This document shows positions 40,762 to 48,582 of a stretch of DNA of 64,000 nt, one piece after another. Position 1 is the stretch's first letter. Each line of letters begins with the position of its first letter. This DNA is from Intrasporangium flavum (GTDB taxonomy: Bacteria > Actinomycetota > Actinomycetes > Actinomycetales > Dermatophilaceae): positions 1 to 64,000 of the forward strand of contig NZ_MLJO01000007.1 in assembly GCF_001956915.1 (NCBI RefSeq). Direction: 5' to 3'. The notes beneath the pieces were generated by a model. The model saw only the letters and a list, made by a program, of their open reading frames with translations, did not search any database and was not told the DNA's origin. The translations under genes and the position numbers were made by a program.

Positions 40762-41591
40762 GACGACACCGTCGTCGCCGGTCGGTGGCAGGCCCAGCCC
40801 TCATGCCGCGGCTGTGGACGGCGGGGCAGCTGCGGGGCGGGGTGTGGACAAGGCACGTCAGCGCCTCGGGGACGACGCCGATGCGGCGCCTGACCGATCC
40901 CGGACAGACAGGTGGCCTCCGTCCGGGGGAAGACGGAGGCCACCTTCACGAGACTGGCACCGGGGGGGAGGAGCCAGATCGCGCAGCGCTCGACCCCGAA
41001 GGGGAGCGCCGCCACAATCGTGGACCCCATTGCACCCGAATGCAAACCGACTTGTCACGACACGCAGCGAATTTTCACGAATCAGGCCGTGGGTGCAGCC
41101 GCGTGGAATGGTCGCACGCGACCACCGCGCGGGCCAAAACGGTCAGACTCCAACACCCGGTCCTCCGAGGGCGTCGGGTGGCGCATACCCGAGCACACCC
41201 GCTCGGACCCGAGCACACCCGGCCCGCAGACCCGCAGACCGGAACGGTCCCCACACGAGTGGAGGCCCCCGACCGTGGACGGTCGAGGGCCTCCGGAGAC
41301 GTATCGGGCTACCAGGCGTGCAATTTCCGTAGTGTCGCCCCGGTGGTGATCCCGGGGGTGGACGGTTCCAAAAGGAACTGCTCTCGCGTGGGTACTCGAT
41401 ACTTCTCGGAAAAGGGTTCTACGCGGATCCGGATCTACGCCTCTCGGCGATGTGGTTCCTGCGTCCGTTCTACCCCACCGCGTCGGCGTGGCGACAGACC
41501 CGACGCGTCGCGGGAGCCCGGAACTGTCCACCATCGTGGACACCACGCACGGGAGGGCGCCCCGCGGGTCCGGCGAATGGGACTCGGGGCC
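40762..41591. other. Gene-free 830-bp stretch upstream of the tad operon with two hairpins
   Basis: No convincing gene on either strand: open frames here have atypical composition and no recognisable domain. It is lower in GC than its surroundings between about 40980 and 41460. It contains a 14-bp perfect stem at 40910-40945 (AGGTGGCCTCCGTC arms) and a 14-bp stem with one mismatch at 41261-41294 (GGAGGCCCCCGACC arm), plus TGTCCAC-CATC-GTGGACA at 41525-41542. It may hold a small RNA or the promoters and terminators for tad and the Fic gene. Confidence 0.5.
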
Positions 41592-42473
41592 TCAGAGGCC
41601 GGGGCCGAGCCGCCCGACGCGGACGGCGTCGCTGATCCGCTCTCCCGCCGCGGCGCCCTCGACGTAGGCGGTGCCGGCCTGGGCGAGCCAGAGACCGACG
41701 CCGCGCGCGCCGCCCGTGGCGTAGGCGGCGAGCGACCCGAGGTAGGCGGGCCCGCCCTGGGCGAGATGGCCCGCCTCGGGGACGGCGACGCCGGTGGGGT
41801 CGAGGCCGAGCGCCTGCACGAGCGCGCGCTCCATGGCGCGTGCGACGAGGCCGTTGCCGTGGACGAAGGGCCTGATCGCGGCGACCTCCGCGTGGACGAG
41901 GGCGGCCGTGACGGCTGCGGGGATCCGGGTCGACCCCGCGGCCGCGACGACGAGCTCGCTCAGGGCCGAGAGCCGGGTGGCGACGGCCGACGCCGACGGC
42001 GCGTCGCCGAGGTCGACGAGCTCGGTGCACGACTCGTCGCCGACGCGCGGGCGCCCCAGCGCGTCCGACCCGACGACCGGTGAGGCCGCCGCGACGTGGA
42101 GCCGCGCCAGGGCCTGCAGCGGCGCGGTGCGCACGAGACCCACGACGCGCTCGCTCTCGGCCGTCGCAGCGACGGCGCCCTGGAGCGTCGACAGGCCGGG
42201 GTCGGGGTCCTCGGGCCACTCGTGCGTGCCGCTCATGAACGCCCGCACGACCTCCACCGGGAAGTCCGCACCGTCCAGCGCGGCGCTGGCCTGCGCGCCA
42301 CGGACCCGCGACTCGGCCGCGGCCTCGGGGATCCGACGGCGCAGCGCCTCGTGGAACCGCAGCCGGGTGCTCGCCTCGCGGGCGGCCTCGGCGCGCTCGC
42401 GCACGTCGGGCAGGTCGACGAGGGCGGCGAGGTGGTCGAGCAGCGCGGTCTGGGCAGGGGTCGGGTCGGGCAC
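41592..42473 (-). CDS. Fic-domain protein with degenerate active site
   Basis: A 293-residue protein with the Fic fold. The region corresponding to the family motif HxFx(D/E)GNGRxxR reads RPFVHGNGLVAR: the catalytic His is Arg, the acidic residue is His and the Arg after GNG is Leu. AMPylation is therefore unlikely; the GNG loop and surrounding helices are kept, so it may bind a nucleotide or partner. The upstream part (ESRVRGAQASAALDGAD) fits Fic proteins without a clear inhibitory helix motif. GTG at 42473 follows TAGGCT by 6 nt (minus strand). Confidence 0.78.
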   Translation of the reverse strand: MPDPTPAQTALLDHLAALVDLPDVRERAEAAREASTRLRFHEALRRRIPEAAAESRVRGAQASAALDGADFPVEVVRAFMSGTHEWPEDPDPGLSTLQGAVAATAESERVVGLVRTAPLQALARLHVAAASPVVGSDALGRPRVGDESCTELVDLGDAPSASAVATRLSALSELVVAAAGSTRIPAAVTAALVHAEVAAIRPFVHGNGLVARAMERALVQALGLDPTGVAVPEAGHLAQGGPAYLGSLAAYATGGARGVGLWLAQAGTAYVEGAAAGERISDAVRVGRLGPGL

Positions 42474-42479
42474 CGGCCC

Positions 42480-42485
42480 AGCCTA
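42480..42485 (-). promoter_or_regulatory. -10 box (TAGGCT) of leaderless Fic gene
   Basis: TAGGCT on the minus strand ends 6 nt before the GTG at 42473. It is identical to the box of the serine hydrolase gene at 3490-3495. Confidence 0.45.
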
Positions 42486-42638
42486 GGAGGAGGCCCGACC
42501 GACGCGTGCCACCGCGTGAGCAGCCCCACGCCCGACGCGTCCCCACACCCCGACACGTCAACGCACCCGAGCGGCCGATGCGTCGGGCCGCACCGCGTCC
42601 GGGTCCGCCGATCGGCGGACAGGACGCATCCCACCCGC

Positions 42639-42644
42639 GACAAT
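42639..42644 (+). promoter_or_regulatory. -10 box (GACAAT) of leaderless acyltransferase gene
   Basis: GACAAT ends 6 nt before GTG 42651. It differs from TANNNT only at the first base. Confidence 0.4.
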
Positions 42645-42650
42645 CCGAGG

Positions 42651-43775
42651 GTGACCGCCGAGCCCGCAACGTCGAGCCCCGCGCACCGGGAGCGCGTGCT
42701 CGACGGGCTGCGGGGCCTTGCCGCGCTCGCGGTCGTGCACGTGCACCTCGTCTTCTACAGCGGGCTGTCCGAGCTCGACGGCGGCGGCCACGCCGGGGTC
42801 GTCGTGTTCTTCGTGCTGTCGGGCTACCTCGTGACGCGCCAGCTGTGGCGGCGCCCGGCCGGGGCCCCGCTGCGAGCCACCTACGCCGACTTCGTGCGTC
42901 GACGCGTCGTGCGGCTCTATCCGGCGCTGCTCGGCATGGTCGTCGTCACCGGTGCCGTGTTCGCGGCCCTCGACGCTCCCCCGCTCGCCGATGTGATCCG
43001 CACGGCACCGGTCGTGCTCGCGCAGGCGACGGCGCCCTTCGTCGCGGCCGGACCGATCGCCGTCGAGCCGTGGCAGCACACGTGGAGCCTCACGGTCGAG
43101 TGGGTCTTCTACCTCGTGTGGCCGCTGCTGCTGCTCGCCGCCCGACGCCGCCTCGACGCGGCCCGGCTGCGCACGGTCGTGCTCGTCGCGGCGGGCGCTC
43201 TCTACGTCGCCTCGCTCGCCCTGTCGCCGCGCGTCTTCTACTTCGTGGCACCGGCGAACTGGGCGGCGATGCTCATCGGGGCGGGGCTGGCCCTGCACCA
43301 CGCCGTGCCGGGTCGACGCGACGACGCGGGTCGCGACCCGCTCGTCGTGACGCTCGGGATCGCGCTGCTCGTCGTGGCGACGCTCCTGCCGAGCTCGCTC
43401 AACGGGCACCCCGCCTACCGCTACACGGTGTTCCCCGCGGCGGCGGTGGTCGCGTTCGTCGTCATCGACCACCGCCGCGACCGCGGGGGTGTGGTCCTTC
43501 GGCTGCTCGGTTCCCGGGTGCTGTCCGGCCTCGGAGTCGCGAGCTACAGCCTCTACCTCTGGCACCTCCCGGTCGTGTGGGCGGTGCGGGCGGCCTGGCC
43601 GGACGCATCACCGCTGCTCGTGTGTGCGGCCGCGCTCGCCGTCCTCGTGCCGGTCGTGGCCGCGAGCTTCGTCCTGCTCGAACGCCCCTGGCTCACGGCC
43701 GGCCGTCCAACGCCTACGGGTTGGCCGGCACGGTCGACGCGGAGGGCGCAGCAGGCGGAGCGGGTGCAGGCGTAG
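42651..43775 (+). CDS. Acyltransferase family 3 (OafA/YrhL-like) membrane protein
   Basis: A 374-residue membrane acyltransferase that O-acylates a cell-surface carbohydrate or antibiotic. The start RVLDGLRGLAALAVVHVHLV has the family's catalytic His in TM1. VVVFFVLSGYLVTRQLW and RRRVVRLYPALLG follow, with ~10 TM helices. The last ~20 residues overlap, in antisense, the end of the small gene at 43714-43926. The acceptor is unknown. Confidence 0.88.
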   Translation: MTAEPATSSPAHRERVLDGLRGLAALAVVHVHLVFYSGLSELDGGGHAGVVVFFVLSGYLVTRQLWRRPAGAPLRATYADFVRRRVVRLYPALLGMVVVTGAVFAALDAPPLADVIRTAPVVLAQATAPFVAAGPIAVEPWQHTWSLTVEWVFYLVWPLLLLAARRRLDAARLRTVVLVAAGALYVASLALSPRVFYFVAPANWAAMLIGAGLALHHAVPGRRDDAGRDPLVVTLGIALLVVATLLPSSLNGHPAYRYTVFPAAAVVAFVVIDHRRDRGGVVLRLLGSRVLSGLGVASYSLYLWHLPVVWAVRAAWPDASPLLVCAAALAVLVPVVAASFVLLERPWLTAGRPTPTGWPARSTRRAQQAERVQA

Positions 43776-43926
43776 CCGGCATCGAGCGGGCCGGCGTCGG
43801 CTTGCTCTTGACGGTGGCGCCGGGAGTGCGCCCGTAGGGCACCCCCTGGTTGGCGCTGGTCGGGTAGGCGAGGGTGAGCGCGAGCGCGATGGCAGTCGCC
43901 GCCACCCACAGGGTGTTCCGGATCAT
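43714..43926 (-). CDS. Small exported Pro/Ala-rich peptide
   Basis: A 70-residue product with a hydrophobic N-terminus (NTLWVAATAIALALTLAYP) and a Pro/Ala/Ser tail. CAGGAGAG precedes the ATG, and it lies 18 bp after the ferric-reductase-like gene on the same strand, so it may be co-expressed with it. The 62-bp antisense overlap with the acyltransferase gene and lack of a known domain leave some doubt. Function unknown. Confidence 0.55.
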   Translation of the reverse strand: MIRNTLWVAATAIALALTLAYPTSANQGVPYGRTPGATVKSKPTPARSMPATPAPAPPAAPSASTVPANP

Positions 43927-43944
43927 GGGGCTCTCCTGCCGCGG

Positions 43945-45471
43945 TCAGAACGCGAAGCGCTCGACGTGGATGTGGGTGTTCGGGACGCCGGCCCGTCGGG
44001 CGGCCTCGGCGGCGGACTGCGCCCACGCGTCGGGACCGCAGATGTAGACGTCGCCGTCGCAGACGTCGGGCACGAGACTCCGGATCGCCACGTGGTCCTC
44101 CTCGCTCGCTGGTGCGGCCTGCCAGGAGGTGCGGCCGCTCGGCCGGTGCCCGGGCAGGTAGACGACGCGCACGCCCCGCTCCCGCGCCAGCTCGTCCAGC
44201 TCGTGCCGGAACACGAAGTCGTCCTCGCTCGAGCCGCGGTAGATCAGGACGGCCTCGCCCGGGGCGTAGTCGAGGTCCTCCATCAGGGCACGCACCGGGG
44301 TGATGCCGATCCCCGACGCCATGGCCGTGACCCTGCCACCGTGCCCCGACGCGCTGGTGAACCGCCCGTACGGGCCCTCGAAGAGGACGGGCGTCCCGGG
44401 TCGCAGGCCACGCAGGCGCCGGCTGTTGGTGCCGACCTCCTTGGCCGTGATGCGGAGGGTGTCGGCCTGCGGGGCAGCCGAGAGGGCGTACGGGTTGCCG
44501 CGCGTCCAGCCGCGTCCGTCGCGGAAGCGCCAGATGAAGAACTGGCCAGCCTGGGTGCCGAGCCGCTCGAGGTCACGGCCCCGCAGGTGCACGGACACGT
44601 TGCCCGGCGCGTCCTCGACGACCCGGTCGACGACGACGCGGTGGCGCGCCGAGCGGAGCAGGGGCACGAGGAGCCGAAAGACGAGGAGGCAGCCGACGGC
44701 GAGGGCGTACAGCGTCACGAGGAGCACCTGGGCCCACTGCGGACGGAACTCGCTGCCGGTCCAGATCATGTGCGGCACGACGAGGGCGATGCCGAGGAGC
44801 GTGTAGAGGTGGAGCAGGTGCCAGGTGTGGTAGCGCAGGCGCCGGCGGGCGGCCCGGCTGGAGGTGACGCCCACCATGACCAGCAGCACCGTGCCGAGCG
44901 CGGCCAGCATCATGCCGCGCCAGTCGGCGACCATCCACCAGAGCGACCCGAGCACGGTCCGGCCGTCGCGGACCATGTAGCCGAGCATGAGCAGGACGAT
45001 GTGGGCGAGCATGAGGTTCAGCGACGTGAAACCCGTCCACCGGTGGATCCGCACGAGCCGGTCACGGCCGAAGGAGCGCTCGATCCACGGCAGGCGTGCC
45101 ATGAGCACGACCTGCACGATCATCAGGTCGGCCGACACCAGCCCGGCGAGCTTGCCCGGGTAGCTGAGCGGGCCCTCGGGCTTGGCGAACATCTTGTCGA
45201 GCGACCCGTCGGCGACCCAGAGGTAGACGAAGAACAGCAGGCTCGCCCAGAAGGCGACGGTGCACACGGCACGGACCACGGCCGAGGCCCGGTCGGGGGT
45301 GGCCCGGTCGGGGGCGGCCCGGTCGGGGGTGGCCCGGTCGGGGGTGGCCCGGTCGGGGGTGGCCCGGTCGGGGGTTGCCCGGCCGGGCGGCGAGAGCGTC
45401 GGTGCGGGAGGAGGGTCTGCCAGCACCTGCTGGTCCCGATCCGGGCCGGTCGCGAAAGGACTTATCGTCAT
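43945..45471 (-). CDS. Ferric-reductase-like transmembrane flavocytochrome
   Basis: A 508-residue membrane oxidoreductase. After an N-terminal repeat (TPDRA)n linker come ~6 TM helices with paired haem-ligand His candidates (RIHRWTGF, LAHIVLL, YHTWHLLHLYTLL), an FAD domain (RGNPYALSAAP) and an NAD(P) domain (ASGIGITPVRALMED, CGPDAWAQS). It should carry electrons from NAD(P)H across the membrane. ATG at 45471 has GAGGTGG upstream; the divergent trpS leader is 146 bp away. Confidence 0.88.
   Translation of the reverse strand: MTISPFATGPDRDQQVLADPPPAPTLSPPGRATPDRATPDRATPDRATPDRAAPDRATPDRASAVVRAVCTVAFWASLLFFVYLWVADGSLDKMFAKPEGPLSYPGKLAGLVSADLMIVQVVLMARLPWIERSFGRDRLVRIHRWTGFTSLNLMLAHIVLLMLGYMVRDGRTVLGSLWWMVADWRGMMLAALGTVLLVMVGVTSSRAARRRLRYHTWHLLHLYTLLGIALVVPHMIWTGSEFRPQWAQVLLVTLYALAVGCLLVFRLLVPLLRSARHRVVVDRVVEDAPGNVSVHLRGRDLERLGTQAGQFFIWRFRDGRGWTRGNPYALSAAPQADTLRITAKEVGTNSRRLRGLRPGTPVLFEGPYGRFTSASGHGGRVTAMASGIGITPVRALMEDLDYAPGEAVLIYRGSSEDDFVFRHELDELARERGVRVVYLPGHRPSGRTSWQAAPASEEDHVAIRSLVPDVCDGDVYICGPDAWAQSAAEAARRAGVPNTHIHVERFAF
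45286..45375. repeat. Six 15-bp tandem repeats in the ferric-reductase-like gene
   Basis: Six units of GGCCCGGTCGGGGGT (one with a final C), read on the minus strand as TPDRA. Whole-codon units, so copy-number change alters only the length of a cytoplasmic linker before TM1. Confidence 0.92.
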
Positions 45472-45605
45472 TGACAGTTCCACCTCACTGTGAGAGGCCC
45501 GGGACGCTCCGTGGCCTGGGGACACGCTCGTGCAGGCGCGCCCGGGGCGTCGACGTTCTGTTCATAGAGTTCTGAGCGGGATGCGACGAAGGCGGCGACG
45601 AGGCG

Positions 45606-45611
45606 TACCCT
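45606..45611 (+). promoter_or_regulatory. -10 box (TACCCT) of the trpS leader transcript
   Basis: TACCCT ends 6 nt before the leader peptide's ATG at 45618, which places transcription start at the leader ATG itself. Confidence 0.5.
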
Positions 45612-45617
45612 GACCAC

Positions 45618-45665
45618 ATGAGTTCGACCGTCGCACCGATCCGCGCGCGGTGGCTGCCCAGCTGA
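45618..45665 (+). CDS. Trp leader peptide of the trpS attenuator
   Basis: A 15-codon reading frame, MSSTVAPIRARWLPS, with a single Trp codon at 45651-45653 (position 12). It starts immediately after a -10 box, so it should be translated from a leaderless mRNA. A terminator-type hairpin begins 26 nt after its stop, and a tryptophanyl-tRNA synthetase gene follows. This is the layout of ribosome-mediated transcription attenuation, known for trp and trpS genes in Streptomyces. Confidence 0.7.
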   Translation: MSSTVAPIRARWLPS

Positions 45666-45690
45666 GGCGGCCTGTCGAACCAACCCATCC

Positions 45691-45713
45691 AGAGCCGCCC
45701 ACGGGCGGCTCTT
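45691..45713 (+). terminator. Attenuator hairpin before trpS
   Basis: AGAGCCGCC and GGCGGCTCT pair (9-bp stem, 4-nt loop, two more pairs possible) followed by TTGCC. It lies between the Trp leader peptide and the trpS start and would be the terminator arm. A competing antiterminator should involve the 45650-45690 stretch, but I could not confirm one by eye. Confidence 0.65.
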
Positions 45714-45773
45714 GCCATGTGCGTCAGGCGTGGACGGCGTGCGGCCCGTGGGCCTTCCACGAGGAGCACCCGC

Positions 45774-46922
<1,149 letters not shown>

Positions 46923-46931
46923 CCCGCCACG

Positions 46932-47060
46932 GGAAGTGCGCCGTGGCGGAGTTGGCGCGCTCGGACTGGCCCCAACACCGCTGGAACTGCGCCATGGCGG
47001 ACTTCCCGCGGCCGAGCAGGCCCTGACGCCGCCGGAACTGCGCCATGGCGGACTTCGCGC
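46932..47060. repeat. 51-bp tandem repeat (2.5 units) with CCATGG-centred palindromes after trpS
   Basis: Copies start at 46932, 46983 and 47034, exactly 51 bp apart. The core GGAACTGCGCCATGGCGGAC is a quasi-palindrome (first copy has GTGG at the centre). It fills the gap between trpS and the nucleotidyltransferase gene. The period is a whole number of codons, but no start signal serves a gene here. Confidence 0.8.
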
Positions 47061-47104
47061 AGTGGTGACCGCCCGATCCGGCCGCATGCGCTCGCCACCG
47101 GACC

Positions 47105-47110
47105 TAGCCT
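47105..47110 (+). promoter_or_regulatory. -10 box (TAGCCT) of leaderless nucleotidyltransferase gene
   Basis: TAGCCT ends 6 nt before ATG 47117. No Shine-Dalgarno sequence lies between. Confidence 0.45.
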
Positions 47111-47116
47111 GAAGGC

Positions 47117-47680
47117 ATGGACGGCGGCGACGACCGACGCGCCACCGAGGCCCGTCAGCTCGCGGCGATCGGCGAGCTCGGCGCGGCCCTCGACGCGTCC
47201 GGCTTCGAGCACTGGCTCTTCGGAGGCTGGGGCGTCGACTTCCTCGTCGGCCGCCGGACGCGTCCGCACGACGACGTCGACCTCGCGGTCTGGCTGCGCG
47301 ACCGGCCTCGCCTGCACGGCTGCCTCGTCGCCGCGGGGTGGGAGCACACTCCCCTGGCCGGCGAGGTGGTCGGCACGAGGTACGCGCGCGAGGGGGTGCG
47401 GCTCGAGCTCACGTTCCTCGTCGACGGCGACGAGGGCGAGGTCTTCATCCCCTTCGAGCCCGAGCCGGCACTGTGGAGCGCGGAGCCCTTCGGGGACGCG
47501 ACGAGCACCCTCGACGGCGTCCGCGCCCGCACCGTCCCGCTCGCCCGAATGCTCGCCGACAAGGAGAACGCGCGCGACGACCCCGCCGGTGGCGACAAGG
47601 ACCGCGCGGACCTCGAGGCCCTCCGCGCCGCGGCGGGCCGACGTGATCGCCAGCGGGGTCCCGACACCGTGCCGGGGTGA
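47117..47680 (+). CDS. Nucleotidyltransferase, aminoglycoside-2''-adenylyltransferase-like
   Basis: A 187-residue Pol-beta-type nucleotidyltransferase. The catalytic block is FGGWGVDFLVGRRTRPHDDVDLAVW, carrying the Gly-Trp-Gly and the metal-binding Asp pair (about residues 35-58), and LELTFLVDG supplies the third acidic position region. It resembles AadB/LinA-type enzymes that adenylylate antibiotics, but chromosomal relatives in soil actinobacteria are often of unknown substrate. It ends 6 bp from convergent plsC. Confidence 0.78.
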   Translation: MDGGDDRRATEARQLAAIGELGAALDASGFEHWLFGGWGVDFLVGRRTRPHDDVDLAVWLRDRPRLHGCLVAAGWEHTPLAGEVVGTRYAREGVRLELTFLVDGDEGEVFIPFEPEPALWSAEPFGDATSTLDGVRARTVPLARMLADKENARDDPAGGDKDRADLEALRAAAGRRDRQRGPDTVPG

Positions 47681-47686
47681 GTTCGC

Positions 47687-48472
47687 CTACAGGACAGCCC
47701 TGCTGGCGCGCGGCGGACCGTCGACCCTGGCCATCGCCTCGGCGTCGAGGCGCAGCCCTTCCTCGACGCCGGGGGCCGTGCCGCCGCGTGACGCGGGCAG
47801 CCACCAGCGGTCGGCGTGGTCGCGCGGGCGGTCGGGGTAGGTGTCGACCGCGTCGGCGAGCAAGCCGGCCAGCCGCTCGCGCAGCGCCTCGGTGACGACG
47901 TACGGGTCGGCATCGGCCCCGGGGTGCAGGGGCTCCCCGACGCTGACGGTCACGGCGCGGCCGCGACGCAGGCTCCAGCGTCCGCCGACCGTGAGGACGC
48001 GCTGGCCGCCCCACACGACGACCGGCACGAGCGGGACGCCGCACCACCCGGCGACCGCGGCAGCGCCGGGACGCAGCGGCCGCAGCTCCCACGAGTGGGA
48101 GATCGTCGCCTCCGGGAAGAGGCCGACGACCTCCCCGGACGCCGCGAGCCGCACCGCCCGCCGCAGCGCCACCTCCCCGTGCGCGCGGTCGACGGGGACG
48201 TGGCGCATCGACCGCATCGCCGCCCCGACAACGGGTGGCGCGAAGACGCCCTGCTTGGCGAGGAACCGGACGAGCCGGCCGCGCTCGGTGCCGACGAGGC
48301 CCACGAACAGGAAGTCGAGGAAGCTGACGTGGTTGCTCGCCAGGACCGCCCCGCCGCGCGCCGGCACGTGCTCCGCACCCCGCACCTCGATCCGCAGCCC
48401 GAGGGCGGCGAAGATCGCCCGGGCCGCACGGACGACGACGCGGTAGGTGAGGTCGGTGGGCAGGCCGCGCAC
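47687..48472 (-). CDS. plsC: PlsC-like 1-acylglycerol-3-phosphate acyltransferase
   Basis: A 261-residue membrane-associated acyltransferase of phospholipid synthesis. The HX4D motif is SNHVSFLDF, and the second block is LFPEATISHSWELRPLRPG. GTG at 48472 was used; no strong ribosome binding site stands out. A perfect 19-bp palindrome lies 64 bp upstream (48536-48554). Members with this length and the WELRPLRPGAAA block may act on lysophosphatidate or on other lipids. Confidence 0.87.
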   Translation of the reverse strand: MRGLPTDLTYRVVVRAARAIFAALGLRIEVRGAEHVPARGGAVLASNHVSFLDFLFVGLVGTERGRLVRFLAKQGVFAPPVVGAAMRSMRHVPVDRAHGEVALRRAVRLAASGEVVGLFPEATISHSWELRPLRPGAAAVAGWCGVPLVPVVVWGGQRVLTVGGRWSLRRGRAVTVSVGEPLHPGADADPYVVTEALRERLAGLLADAVDTYPDRPRDHADRWWLPASRGGTAPGVEEGLRLDAEAMARVDGPPRASRAVL

Positions 48473-48489
48473 ACCTCGTCTTCGGTGCC

Positions 48490-48554
48490 GCGGCCGCCCA
48501 CGGATGGGTGGGCGGCCGCAGCGACGGAGGCGGGCGTGTCACACCGTGTGACAC
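48490..48554. promoter_or_regulatory. Hairpin and perfect palindrome between phoD and plsC
   Basis: GCGGCCGCCCAC and its complement form a 12-bp stem at 48490-48519. GTGTCACACCGTGTGACAC at 48536-48554 is a perfect 9-bp inverted repeat around one base. Both lie between the phoD stop and the plsC start on the same strand; the first is a likely terminator of phoD, the second looks like an operator for plsC. Confidence 0.55.
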
Positions 48555-48582
48555 CGGGTGGGCCGAGGGAGGCGACCCGGGC

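Noticed and set aside
41082-41546. Possible 154-residue minus-strand gene in the gap before the Fic gene
   Set aside because: Composition is Arg/Gly/Pro/Ser-rich, with no ribosome binding site, no domain, and a hairpin in the middle.
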